This document shows positions 1 to 14,300 of a stretch of 64,000 nt of DNA, one piece after another; the first letter of the stretch is position 1; each line of letters opens with the position of its first letter. The DNA comes from Sarcocystis neurona (Eukaryota > Apicomplexa > Conoidasida > Eucoccidiorida > Sarcocystidae): contig KL647295.1 of NCBI GenBank assembly GCA_000727475.1, forward strand, positions 608,839 through 672,838, in the 5' to 3' direction. The notes below the pieces were generated by a model that did no database searches, was not told the DNA's origin, and saw nothing but the letters and a program-made list of their open reading frames with translations. The translations under genes and the position numbers were made by a program.

Positions 1-1793
1 AGAAAGAAAGGGTGGATTCTGTTGCCGGAAACACCGGCAAAGGCAATTTCCACTGCTGTTTCAACGACTACGGAAAGTGAATTGAGGGATACATCCCCCA
101 TAACATTTGAACGAAGTCAAGCGTGCGTACAGAGAAGGAAGCGGACCTCAAGAGCAGCCGGAAACACAGGATTTCGCATATATATATATATATATTTATT
201 CAAGAGCTGCACGTGAACGTGTTGGGGCAAGGAAACCAGAATGGGACACGACTCCAAAGAGGATAAGACGTCCTAGAGGTGAGAAGCAATGGAACTGCCA
301 GAACTAGTCAGGTACATACACAAAACATTCGGATGTGTAGTGGATAAAGACCTTCTAGAAATAATTGTCGTACGAAAACACGCAGATCGTCGCTCTGCCG
401 TGGTGATGCCTGTCAGGAGACAAAGGCTGACCAGCCGAAAGCCCGCGCATGCAGGGTTGTGCGCGCACTCGTCGGCACTCGCCGTGTGCAAAATTGAACA
501 AGTTCAGTCGCAACTCTTGTACAGAGTTCTAACTTGTCTTAGGTGTTTCAGCCGTCCTGTGCAGTTCTAAGGAAGTCACAAGGTCTGTTTTGTCTGCGCG
601 CCCAGTCAAACACAGAACGACATAGTGTGATGCGCTGTGGGGTCCGGACTTCAGCGCGAAGACGAAGTCGTGAAGAGGAAGCGAAAATGAAGTTTTACGT
701 AACAAGAATAACGTTTGTTGAGGCTCAATTTTCCACTCTCCGCTTTGTGCCCGCGTCCCAAATAGAAGACTTACTAGATGCGACAATAAATAGCATACCA
801 TCCGTCAACTTTTCCAGCCCCGCTTGACAACACAGCTTGCATGGTGATGGTTAGTAATAGCCGTACAAGGACTCAATTACCAATCTTCGTCCTTCCTTCA
901 GTTCCTCTGGTGGATTTGCTTTTGAGTTGACAACGCCAAGCCGATGGTTCGACGGCGCTTATAAGCTTGTTAGGGTTCCTGAAGAAGGATCAGTCACGCG
1001 GCAGACGAGAACGAATAGCAGTTAACTTTTTAAGAATTTATAGCAGTAAGAGGAGTAGCAGGAGGTTACGGAAGCAGTACCTGATTACCTAGGAAGCGAA
1101 GCTGCATCACATGAGTCAAGGAGATCCAGACACGCAATGGTGGAGTTTCCGGAACTTCACGTTCTATCCCACACGTGCGCAACTATGTGTAACAATAACA
1201 TATATATATATACATATATGCAATTCTCTCTAGATATTGTTTGTTCATTATAAAATACGTGAAATTCATAGTGTCTACTTTCATGTCGTCTGAATGACTG
1301 GAGCTAACTCAAGCAGAGGGACTGCTACTCGTTGTGCGGCACCTATTTGGGAGGCAGTGCATAAATATATATATGTATATACATGTATATAGAATAGATG
1401 TATCCATATTTTTACCACACAGTAGACATGTAAATCTACGTAGGATATCAGAAATGTATACAAGTGTACACCGTCCCTTTGTGTGACGCAATTTTTGATC
1501 ATACTGGTGTGCGTCATATATATGTATGCATAAAAGTTCAAGACAGCGAGAGGAGGAAAGCGAATCGGAATGCCTCAACGCCGCGTGTGTCCCGAATCGC
1601 CTGTACACACGCATTCTTCTGTCGTAACTCGGATATCTGCGGTGGGACACGGGCTGAGAAGGAAGCTGTGACGCGCCGCACTCTTCAGCGAGAAGTCTTT
1701 TTCTCGGCTGTTTTTTCCGCCACAGAAGTATTGCACAAGACGTCGTGGCCTACCCGTGTCCGTTACAGGCTTCTCTTTTTCTTCGGAGTTTTT
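1..1793. other. Upstream region without a supported gene
   Basis: There are short open frames on both strands, none with a recognisable domain. (TA)n microsatellites occur at about 178-196 and 1198-1220. The frame at 543-827 ends in ordinary-looking sequence but has no splice or motif support. Confidence 0.5.
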
Positions 1794-2052
1794 GGGAGCA
1801 GCACTGGCACATGCAACTTCGCGTCTTCATCTTCTTCAGGAGCACGTCCTCCGCGTTGTTTATTGCCACCCACCCGATGGTCACCTGCGGAACGTATCAT
1901 CCTCTCCAGTAGAGGCGACTCGCTCTTTCCTAGCCGCTTCGCACCTCTTCAACTCTTTGCAGCTGTTTGCCATGTTTAGAAAGCTCTGGAGCGGCGGCCA
2001 GGACAGCCTACAGCTGCCTTTCTCGCCTCCGTCCGTCCTTCACGGGCACTAG
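1794..2052 (+). CDS. Possible terminal exon of an upstream gene
   Basis: After a pyrimidine-rich acceptor (CTTTTTCTTCGGAG), an open segment reads FLGAALAHATSRLHLLQEHV and continues to LFAMFRKLWSGGQD and a TAG at 2050-2052. Composition is that of an ordinary helical protein without low-complexity runs. I do not recognise the family. It could be the 3' end of a gene lying mostly outside the analysable part, or a chance frame. Confidence 0.35.
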
Positions 2053-2742
2053 CACTGGTGCACTACCACGTGCTACAGCAGAGCGCCCTCCGGAAGATCG
2101 TGATTCTCGCTCGCCTTATTCGTATTAACTCACCGACAAAAACTGACATGTGTGCAGACGTGCGCAACTCACCAGCGGGCGTACATATCCCCAGTGCTCT
2201 TCCTGTCCGTGACTCGCTTGACGACCAAGTTTTGAACTGTACTTACGTGTATCTCTCTCCCGCACTTTTCACGTATAGTTTCCCGAATACCTGCTCACAC
2301 GTGTATACAAATATATGTGTGCGTCTCGGTGTCGCCGTCGCTTTGTAAATTTGTCTGTCTGTAGAGCTACGAACAGTCCCACAGGTATGCAGAGGCAGAC
2401 AAATGTAGACGTGCGTATGTCTGTCCGTCTGTACCCTGCGCGAGCTTGACCACGTGGCGACATTGTGGAGAGTTTTGCACGCCTATTTTCTTTCGCTGAA
2501 TTACCCGTTTTCTGTCGCTGTCTCGCCTGCAGCGTATTGCCACCGGAGACTCTGTCTGTGTCTCGTACACCCACCACACACACACAGACGCACACGTACA
2601 GCTGTGATCTGTGTAGAAGTTACCTGCGCATACATACACAAGACCGTGTCGATATAGATGTGTGTGCAGACGCTTTCGTCTATCGGCTTGTCCGCCGACT
2701 TTCTTTTCAGTCCCCGTCGCCTCTGTACGTGGACGCGTCTCT

Positions 2743-3123
2743 ATGGGACTCGGCAGCAGCAGCGCGGAGAGCCCGCGCCCGGCGCATTCCTCCCTCAGCT
2801 GCATCACGGCTTACTCGCAGCGGCAGCATGCAGGCGTGTTGAGCTGCCGCTTCGACGCAGTGAAAGGACGCGTGCTACACAGCGAAAGAGACGTGCAGGC
2901 CGGGGAAAAAATCTTGACAGAGGCCCCTCTGATAGCAGTGCGCTGCGACCCCACGAACGCTCTCTATCTCAAAGTCGAGCAGCTGTGTGAGCAGCACGGC
3001 TTCTGCCTCGATCCGATCTGGTGGGACGCCCCCTGCACACGTTACGACGCTGCAACACACACGCAGTCCTTCTTCGTTGCTTCATACGAAGAAGTCCCCG
3101 TAGCGCTGGGTCTTCACGTCGCT
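2743..3123 (+). CDS. SET gene exon 1: N-terminal half of the SET domain
   Basis: Residues 1-127. The segment around residues 40-63 (VKGRVLHSERDVQAGEKILT) has the pattern of SET N-termini: a GR turn, a 'd..aGe.Il' strand, then an 'APL' strand. The following Trp/Cys-rich stretch has no CxxC pairs of MYND type. The exon closes at GCT|GTGAGC in phase 0. The chosen ATG is the first in frame after a CAG at 2710 that could instead be a splice acceptor, so an upstream non-coding or coding exon is possible. Confidence 0.78.
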
Positions 3124-6100
3124 GTGAGCGAGAGAAAGTACTAGCACAAGTTCACCTGTGTGAGTGTTTTACGTGGTTACATTTGTCGACTGTACGTCTT
3201 CCCACGTATATCCATATGTGTATACGTGGACCTTCACATCTTATACGGGAGCAGCTATGGATTTGTGCGTCTGCGTGTGCTTGCGTGTAGCTCCAAGTTT
3301 GATGCGCGCATGCACACCAACAGCAACGGCAGCGGCCTGCAAAGGTGGCTGCAGTGGCCTTAGGACAAGCACAAGGAGAAGCCGCACACGTCCACGTGCC
3401 CGTGTTTGCGTAGACTATCTGCCTACGTGTATACGTATATACATCCGCGTGGATGGATTCTGCATAAATGCACATACATATATACCAAGAGACAGCCTGG
3501 AGTGATCCCATACGCGCATACGTGTAGGTATGCAGGAGGGTTTGCTCTGTTTTCCCTTCCATTCCTCGCCTCCCTTCTTCCTCTCTTCTCTTCTCTCGCT
3601 TTCCTCGTCTTCCTTTCCCCCTCTTTTTTTCCTTCTGTCTTTTTCTTTTACTTTCCCTGCGTGTCCGTGTCTCTCTGCGTCTTCTCTGTCTTCCTCTATT
3701 CTGAACGGGATACGTTTCTCTATCCAGGGTGGTCTGTGGATGTATCTTTGCGTGACCTCTGGCAGCAGCACTCCCCCCCTCAGGCAGGCAGGCCCCTCTC
3801 CCCTCGCAGCAGCGCAGCAGCAACACGCTGTCGCTGCCACGTATGCGCTCCTGCGGCCTGCAGTACGTAGAAGCTCACGCACGCACACACACACACACAC
3901 ACACACATACCACCAGCCACACATCGCCGCTTTTATCCGTATCCTCGTTCACATATACACACACGCACACGTCTTGTACACGTCTGTATGTTGTGTCACC
4001 TACCAATAAGTGGACTCGCCAACGCCTGTCACTGTTTCTATAGGTGTGCAGGTATACACACGCATATATGCATATGATACGTCGCTGCGTGTAGGGTCGT
4101 AGCAATATCTCTGCACATCGAGCTAGATATATACGTATATGCGGGTATACGTGTGTGCGCAGGGGGATGGGAGAACGTGTGCAGCTGCGGCGTGTGACTC
4201 GTACGTATGCACCCGGTGCAGCACGTGATATGCAGACACACGTTCACGGAGTTGGTGTGCCCGGCTCTCGACAGACGGTCGTTACTTGTGTGTGAAGACG
4301 AAGCACATGCCTACGTTATTCCTGGGGACGCCGGGAGTGGCGGCCCTACTTTCCTACGAAGGGATAGTCCTCGTACGTCTTCACACACGCGGCCGTAGCC
4401 AGGCCACTTCCTCTCTGCTGGGAATCGCGCTCCTTCCGAGTGTATACACCGTATGTAGAAAACCTATATACGTGCGTCTACGTACACATATATGGTCTAC
4501 ACACATGTGTATGGTCTACATACATGTATATACATATGTGTGTATGAACACACGTAAGATATATGTAAAGGCTATAAAGATGTCTGTAGGTAATATATCT
4601 GCATGTGTGTGTGTGTGTATGTATTCACACCCCCACACATATCCACACATCTACGTACGTGTGTATGTGTCAACTGTGTACAGACTGCGTAGCAAGGAGT
4701 GTACTATATGTACGTCAAATATATGTATATCATATGTAGATACAAACCTATACAGATATATATGTGTACGTGTATACATCAGAGATCAATGTACGTGGTG
4801 CAGTTGTGTGTGTGAGCATATGTGGCTGAAGTGCGGAGATCGCGCGCGCGCGCCGAACCTCCCAAGTTTAAACACCGTGTAGGGTGCGCAACTGCGTCCC
4901 TCTCCTTCATGCCTGCCATATACATACACACACATCCACCACCCGCCCACTATATATATATATATATGTATATGTATATACTCTCGCATTCGAGCCACAT
5001 GTCCAGACACGCACACACACACACACACAGAGGTACGCCATGTAGGTAGACCTCTCTGATGTATACATGTATATATACGTATAGAAACACATTCGTATAC
5101 ATATAGATACATTTTAACGTACATACATCACACTGCTATGCAGTCTGTATGCTGTATGTATATATGTAAAGATATATATATATATGTAGTTCATAGGTAG
5201 TGTAGATGTACCGCGTGCACACACACATACGTGGGTTTTCTTCACCACTGTCTGCTCGTGCCTGCTACACGTACGCATGTGCGTGTCTACGTATTTGTCC
5301 TACACACACCTCCACACAACACACACAACCACCACCCCGGCGTATACATATGTCTACATCTGTTTTACGCGTAGGTAGTAATTTCGTCGTTTCCTTTTGA
5401 ATCCAGAGACTGGCACGGACGTTGCTACTTTCTCAGGTACTGGTGCGCGCTAAACTCAGTCTACCCAGACACAGCACCGCGCCGTGACGGTTTGAAAGCC
5501 GTGGACGAGCACACGCGGGCATCGCTGCGGCTGCTGCATGCCCCGGCTCCCATCTCTCCGTCTGCAGAAGGTTAGCTGCCGCAGCCGCACCTCGTCCCCG
5601 CCTGGGTGATGACGTATATGTGTGTGTGTGTGTGGCGATGAGTGGGCGTGACAGCGGCCGTCACTTTTTCTTGCGAAACAAGCAACGTCGCCGGCGATAG
5701 TCTCCTTTGTGCTGCGCGTTTCTTCGAGACACGTGGAGAGAGAAGTACATATGCTGGACGCACGCGCGTCAGTATGGAGGTAGATGGCTTTTTTTTAGGT
5801 GACACAGTCTGTCCCTGGCAGTGAATATACATTGGAGAGAGACGTACATGTGCAGAGAGAGAGAGGGAGAAAGAGACATATATCTGGATGTATCAAATAT
5901 ATACGTGTGTATCCGTGGGGGTATGTATCGATATGCTTGTATAATGTATGTATCTAGGGGCCAGTATACATCTGGCAGTATTACATATTTGTGATTGTAC
6001 ATCTATTTACGTGTGTGTGATGGTGAACTGCGTTTGTGGCTGGCATACGCGTAGAAAATATAAGTCGTTTGCATTCCTCTAATTTTGACCGAGATCCAGT

Positions 6101-8336
6101 AAATCTGGGGTATCATATGATATGATATATGCACTCGCATGCAGGCACTCGGACGTGGTAGAAGGCATGCCAGCCGTCTGTACAACTCGTATGTGGATAT
6201 TTTCGTGTCGTGTAGCTCATGTGGAATGAAGAGTCCCACGTATGTATGTTCGTGGAGAGAGACGTGTGCGTACACACACACAGAGGCACATACATGGGCA
6301 GCCGCTATAAATTACATAGATGTGGTATCGCCGTACATAGTTGTCTCACAACACACAGACAGGTACATACACGTGCAGCTGCTGTAGGCATATATATATA
6401 TATGTATAGATATGCACGTGTGTGTGTCACACACAGACAGGTACGTACACGCGCAGCTGCTGCACATGTGTGTCTCATAGACAGGCAGGCACGTACACGC
6501 GCAGCTGCGGTAGGTTGTGGAAATATGGTTTCGCCGTACATTTATGAGAATCAACTTTATGTATGTTTCTCTACATTTATGCGTCCAAGACTTCACACAC
6601 TCACACACAGACGCACAACTGTGTGCACACGTGTACGTATATCAGAAGGTGGCATCAATGGGACTCTTCGTTTCACGTTTTATTTGCTCGCGGGGATGTA
6701 TTATTAGCTGCGCGCGGACGTGGTGTCCCTGCGTGCGCTGCTGCGCAAGTACCTTCTTCTCACCCTTGCAGAAGACGAGTAAATGTTGTCCACGTGTGTT
6801 TATGTGGAAGTGTTGGCAAACTGTACCACCTATGGCTTGTAAATAGTATCTTCACATATGGACAATATTACGCTGCTAACCCTCTACATATCCGCACATA
6901 TATCGGTATATCTACTCATGTCCACATCTAGACAAACATATATATATATGTATATATATATATGCACGTACGAAGGTACAGGTGCCTACAAATATACATG
7001 CATCTACTAGCCACATACCTAAACATTGGTGTATCTATATGTACGTGTTCGACGTACGTTCTCATGTTCACATATATATATGTATATGTGTATGTATACT
7101 ACCCACGTAAGTATACACGCCTCTCTCTCCCTATTTATACGTAAATTAACTAAACATTCACATATATATATATATATGTGTAGTTGTGTACTAGGTGACT
7201 TTTGAGGCTTGTTTGCAAGTGTGTGTTTGTTGCTGCGGCTGCTGCAGTGAAGACGCTGCTGGAGGAATTTCAGCTAGAGGCCCATGTGACGGCAGAGGAC
7301 TTGGAGTTTATGCTGCAGGTACTTCTTTGCAGTTTCTGCTGTCGTCTTCGTTCCCTGCGTCGTGCTTTTCTCCCAAGCTCCGAGTTTCTTGAAGCCGACG
7401 TCTGCCTTTTCCTTGCGAAGTTTGTCGCCGTTCTTCTTCGTTCGAGTCCGACTTCCTCTTCCTTCTCCTCCCCTACATCTGTTCCCCTTCGACTTCCTCT
7501 CCTCGTCAATTTGCACTAGGGAAGAGAGGGACAGATGATAGAAACCAGGTTCTGGTAGCTGGACATGCGTGTGAAGCGTGCGCGCACATATGTATGCGTA
7601 TATATGTGTATGTGTGTATGCGTATTTTACAGAGATGTGGACGGCAGAAAGCAGGTCTTGATAGCTGGTCGTCCACGCAGGTACATATGTACATATGCGT
7701 ATATATACATATATATGGGTATTTATATGTGCACACGTCTTCCTTCAAGAAAGGAGAAGCAGAGTACTGGTGAAACAGGGCCACCTGCCAACCCGCGCAG
7801 ATGACAGACAGACAGAAACGGAGAAAAAGCGAGAGACACACATACACATATGTAGAGAAGTGGGTCTGCCTCAGGCAGATAACTCACCAATACATGAAGA
7901 AGACGCGGGTGTGAGTCTTTGGGCCTGCGTGCGTGTGTTTGTGTGGCATAGACAGACATGTATGTGCACATTTGTGTGTACAGGTGTGTGCGCGTATGTA
8001 TGCCGTAGGTGCATAAAGGCAGCAATAGAAGGATCTGAGTGTATGTCTGGATATGTGTGCGGGGTTAGGGGGGAGGCGGAGACGGGCTAGTAGACACATA
8101 CGCATACATATACGTACACACGTACATATGTATATATGTGTGTGTATGTGCCATAGATGCGTATGTATGTTCCTGTATGAGTCTCTCCCTGCTGGGCGCA
8201 GATGTGGGCGGACAGACACACATGTATGTATACGTACATATGTATACATGTGTGTTTGTGTCCCATGGAATCCCATGTATGTGTTCGTCTGTAAACATCT
8301 CCCTCTTGTGCGCAGGTGTGGGAGGAGAGACATACG

Positions 8337-8367
<31 letters not shown>

Positions 8368-11300
8368 ACGTACATGTATGTACGTGTGTGTATGTTTGTG
8401 CCGTAGATACGGATGTATATGTTCCTGTGTGAACCTCTTCTGCGTGGACACAGGTGTGGATTCATAACTGCTTCGAGCAGTACGACGACCCGGTGGGCTT
8501 CGTCATCTTTTTTCTGCCGTCGTTTACCTCCCACTCGTGTCTTCCCAACGCCTTCTGGTACTTCGACGCGGAGAACAATTTTGTGCTGCATGCCCGAGCG
8601 CACATTCGGTAGGTCTCGGTGGAGCGATACCACGCGCTGCTGCTTCTTTCTAAGCACCGCAGGAAGACGGGGTCCTCCTTTCTCTGGCAGAGCAAAAAAC
8701 TGCGTTCGTGCAGCCCTCTGCGCTCACGAACTAGCGGGCCTGTGCGTCCCAGCCGGAGGGTGGAGGAAACGCCAGCGGACGCGACTAAAGAGAGGAGAAA
8801 ACGAGAAATACGGAGAGCGCAAGAAGAAGAAGCAGAGGGAGCAAAGGAGCAGAGACAGCGAGTCTTGTTGGCTGCGGCTGCGTCCTTTACCCACTTGCAC
8901 TTTTCAAGGAGAAGAAATATACTTCTGAAGAAGGTATGCCGGTGCGCGTGCAAGTGTCTCCTGTCCAAGTTACACACAAGGCCACGCTTACAGCGGCTGC
9001 TGCTTCTTCTTCTCCGAATACAAGCCGACGACGACGTGGTGGTGTGGAGCGGACTGAGCGCGGGTCTTTTCTGGCGGCACACCTTGTTGGATGGAACGCG
9101 ACGTTTTGTAGATAAGTCACACCGGTAGTGGGATTCATGAAGGGACGTCGGGAAAATGTTTGAAAAAGTTTGCGCGGACTGTCAACTTCTCTTGGAGTTC
9201 GTGAAGTCCTTTTTTACTTGGACTGCAACCTGTTCGTTAGCAGCGATGCGGCTTCAAAAGACAGAAATCTGTACAACAGCACTGCGACGATTTCTCTTGT
9301 TTCTCCCTCGTCTTTAAGCCTCTTTTCGTCGTTTTCTCCCAGTTTCTTCCTTCTTCTCGGTGTGCGCCTCGGTGCAAGTGTTCTTCTACAGACAACTCGT
9401 TCGTGGGCTTCTTCGGAAGGGAATCTCTCTATGTCTCTCCACTGGCGCCCTGCAGCTGGAGCTGACGATGTGTGCTCTTCTTTTTTTCTCTAATACTTAG
9501 TGATTCTTGCAGGACGCGGAACATGGAGGCATGCACCCCACACAGAACGCGTGAATATCCGAGTATAAACCGACTGTCTAGCAACTGCAACAGCTCAGCC
9601 GCCCCTGAAACGACGCGCACACCTCTGGCTGCGTCCTTCAACGTCGGCAGCTATTTTATAAGAAAGTGCCGTTCTCCCTCTAAAGCAACACTACGTGTGG
9701 ATCCCCTCGAGAAAAGCAGGCAGCCACACCTCCATACACATATATATGTATGTGTATATGTATATGTGGATGTATGTACATACGTCTGCTTTTCTAAGGA
9801 GGGGATTGTCCACTGAGTATCGGGATTTGCAGAGAGATGACCTTGTGTAGACGGGAGCCGTCGTATTTCCTGCTGCTGTCAAATCCTTTGACACGTTGTT
9901 GTATATGTACAACCGAGGAGACGTAGGACACGTCGTAGAGTAGAAGTGGATACTGACCTCATAAAACAGGACCCGGACATTTCCGCGTGAAGAGAAGGGG
10001 ACCCTTCGGGCGTCCTTCTCGCCTGAAGAGGAAGAGAGAACCACCGACAAGACAAGCTTTTTCCGGTGAAGAATTTCTAAAGCGTAGCTGCGTCTTTGTC
10101 GAAACGTGAAGCAGACACACCTTCTACGGTACTGGGGGTGGTGGGTGTCCGATTATAAGCCGAGCACTGAGCCATTCCGTCCGAGAGACGCAGGGTTGTT
10201 CGGATGCTCCGGTATATGCGTCTTCGATATTTGTGGCAGAGCGATGAGAACCGCCGACAGAAAACTGAGGATCGCCGCAGTTTCCTGTCACAGAAAGACT
10301 GGGGAAGAGCACTGTTACAAGCAGCAGAAGGAAGAACAGAGGTTGTGTGTTGCGCCTGAGGAGACCTCCCGACAAAGAAAGGCAAAGATTTTCTGGCTGG
10401 GAAGTATAACTGCCAAACCTCGCCTCCAAACAGAAAGAAAGAGGAAGTGCCCGGTCGCTCCGCATTTCCTCAGACAGAAGACTTGCGCTGTGAGGAGAGG
10501 TGGCTGCCTCTATATTTACCGGAGCGCTACGCGCGCGCAGGAGAGAAGTTGGGAGGGCGACAACTCAGAGCGCAGGAGAAAAACTGGGGCAGAAGCAGCC
10601 CGTCGAACGGGCCCAGAAAGGGAGCACAAGAACCGCTTCGCCTTCCCCGGACGGCTGCCCTCCCTGTGAAGGATTCAAATATAAGACGAGCCGTCGACAG
10701 ATAAAGTGCACTGCAGCTGGGCAGCGATAGGCCGAAGAAGGAGACGTAGAAAGGCAGAGGTAGAAGGGAAGACTTACTTGGTTGGGAGAGGAGTATGTAC
10801 ACCCGCGTAGAGGTGGTTTTCTCTATATCTTCCTCCGCTGTTCGGCAACGAAGACAAGCCACAGTGTATCTCTGTCCCTCTCCCACAAATTACACGTCCT
10901 CCATATGTCTGTAGATACGTGTGTGGAGGTGGCCCCGTTTCTCCTTCCCGCTCGCTTTCTTCCTTTAGCGCTCGGTCTTTGTGTGTACACGTGTCTATGG
11001 GTGGGTAGTAGAAGGATCAGCTTGAACAGAGACAACGCGGTAAGATTCGAGAAAGGGTCAGACTGAAAAACTCTGCAGTGCACACCCGTGGAAACCAGAA
11101 GGCGACAGCATGCGCTTTTCCGTGTGCCTACATGTAAGTGTGTAATTCTACGAATTTCGACGAGCTACCACGCATGCATATTCGCTCACGTTCAGTTGCT
11201 GGCGGGGGGAGTGACGTATCTGCAGAAACTGACAACTGGGAAGAAAACCGCGGGGCTTACCAGTTTACGGTAGATCGTCTCGCCTAACGTGTGGAAGTTA

Positions 11301-14300
11301 TTTGAGTCTCCTACCCGCCATAGGAATTTCTGTTCGTTCGCCTTTTTGATGACTTGCGACGGGCGGAGAAAAAAGATCTGTGCGCCGTTTCTGTGTGTCT
11401 CTCCGCCTCCCTGCATCTGTATATATATGTGTGTTGAGGTAACAGGAAGTTATCTCGGACAGTCTACACGCACATGTATAAATATATATCCACGTAGATA
11501 TATATGGATAAATAGACGTCTGTCTGTATACATCTACCTGTAGCTGGTGGCCCCTATAGAGCAGCATCGTTGCACACGCATATATGCACACACCTAAATA
11601 TCTGTGTATACACATGTATGTATATATGTGTACGTACGGGTAGTTGTCTGAACGGGACTGTCTACTTGCACACGCCTAAATATACACGTATACCTGCATA
11701 TATATATATATATATGTCTGTACATACGTGTACCTGAAGGTGGGTGTCTATATGGCACTGTGTACGCGGACATGTAAACATACACATACCTATAGGTATA
11801 TAAGTATATATGTATATATCGATCTGCAAATGGACAGGCAAGTATCTTGTGTATGCCTGCTAAGGCATTGGGCCCACAAGAACCACTATCTTTGTGTTGT
11901 GCATATATACAAGTTCGAACATGTATATATACGCTCGAACGTGTGTATACACGTATGTGTGGGTGTATATACGTGTTTTAAAATGTATCCATACATATAT
12001 ATACGGGAGTGGCACTCTGCGTGTAATTTCCTACGTTTACACGGTGTGGGAGAGCAGTGCTGGTGCCGGACTTCGGTCGAAGCAGGACTGCTGTGGTGAC
12101 CCGCGGTGTGTGTCGGATCCCCGTCTACTTCTGTCCACGCATCTTCTGTGCCTGTCTGCATCTGCCCTTCTCTCGTTGCAGAGCCGGAGAAGAAGTTTCG
12201 CTCTCCTACTTGTCGGAAGATGACTTGCTGAAGCCCACGTTGCTGCGGCGTCAAATTCTCAGCGAAACGAAAAGTTTCTGGTGCACATGCGAACGGTATA
12301 CTCTCCGTTTCTGTCCCTCTTCTTCTCTTCAAGCCGCACCTACTTGTGGCTTCCTCTCATTTCTACCGGCTTCTCGCTCTGTCTTTCTGTGTGTCTCCTT
12401 TCTTCTGCTTTATATCGACGTTTGTCCGTCTTCTCAGCTAGACGTCAGTCTCGCTGTTTTTATAAGTGTCGCGTCCGCAGTTTTTCGTGTAGGTGGACGT
12501 GTGTGCGCGTCGAGGTCTACTGTGGTGGGCTTATATACAGAGAGGTCTAAATACGTACGAGTATCTCTGTCTATGTAACAGGCACGTGTGTATATATATG
12601 TGTGTATGTTTGAATCAACTACACATATATATGTGTGCGCGTCAAAATGGTGTGATTGTATGCAGGGACGTCTTAATACACGGAATCATCTTTACGTATG
12701 TATCAGACACGTGTATATACATATAAATGTGTACATGGAGGTCTTAATACATGAGAATATCTCTACTTCGTCTGTCACATACGTATATATATATATATAT
12801 GCAGGGAGGTCTTAATACACAGGAGTGTCTTTACTTATGTATCAGAGACGTGTATATACACATCAGCGAATGATCATAGATACTTCAATACCCAGTAGTA
12901 TCTCTACCTGTGTAATGGGCACGTGTACATGTATATATATGTGAATCAACTACATATATATATATATATCAATAAACAGTAATATGTTCACGTGTGTAAT
13001 AGGCACGTGTATATATGTATGTGTGTGTGTGTGTGATTAGATATATATATATATATATATATATCAGTACCCAGTAATATCTTTACGTAAGCAGTAGGCA
13101 CGTGTATATGTATAAATATATACGTATGTGTGAAGCGTGTATATATATATATATATATATGTGCGTCAAACACTTTTGGTGTATTTGCATATAAGGAGGT
13201 CTCAATACACAGTAATGTCTTTACGTATATAACAGGCACATATATAGAGAGATATGTGTATGTGTGTCCATCAATGACATATATATGTCATGTATATACG
13301 TGCGTCAAAATTATTTGGTGTGTTTGTATGTAAAGAGGTTTTACTACCCAGTAATATCTCTACGAATCACGTGTGCACGTACGCGCATGTGTATGTGTGT
13401 ATGTATGTGTGTGTGTGTCTCACTGTGTAAGACGGATGCGTAGTCTGTCTCAGGTTCGTTTGTATACCTACGCATACATCGATATGAAGACGTTATATGC
13501 CCTGGCTGCCACATATATATATATATGTACGTCCCGTCCTCCTGTCGATTAATTTGTACATATACGTCGATATGAAGACTTCATACTCCCTGGCTGCCAC
13601 ACACATACATGTACGTCCGCGCCTCCTGTCGGTTTGGTTGCATGCGTACATATACGTCGATGTGAAGAAGTTATATGCGCTGGCTGCCACATATATATGT
13701 GTGTGTATATGTACGTGCCCTCCTTCTGTCGGTTTGTTTATGCATATACGTCGATACGAAGAAGTTAAATGCCGTGGCTGCCACACACAAATACGCGTAC
13801 ATGCCCTCCCCGTCTTCTCCTCTCTCTTCTATGTGCGTCCGCGTCTTTACATCTACGTAGAAATTCAGCGGAGCGTGACACGTGTAGACACGCCGGGGCC
13901 CAGGGAGAAATGTGTAGGTGTGTGTTCGCGCGTCTTCATATACTTAGACAGAAATCTCGTAGATTTCCCTCGGCAGGGTCTGCACGACGGCGCGCAGATG
14001 CAGAAAGAAAAACATGTCTCTACATGGACAAGGGCTGGACTTGGTCTACACCTGTTTATGCATACGTATAAAGACACGTACACCTGTACAACTCAATATA
14101 TATGTATGTGAATGTATCCCTGGTAATTAGGAAGGCGTATAGATACGCGTAATTCTACGTATGCATATGTGTGTGGCTACACGCAGCTGAATATATATCT
14201 GTGGCTTCGTGTGTATATACTGCGTTGGTGGAGGTCTCCAACTCGCCGCGCACGCCGCGGCTACCGCATACGTCTCTGCAACACGCCTGACACATGACGA

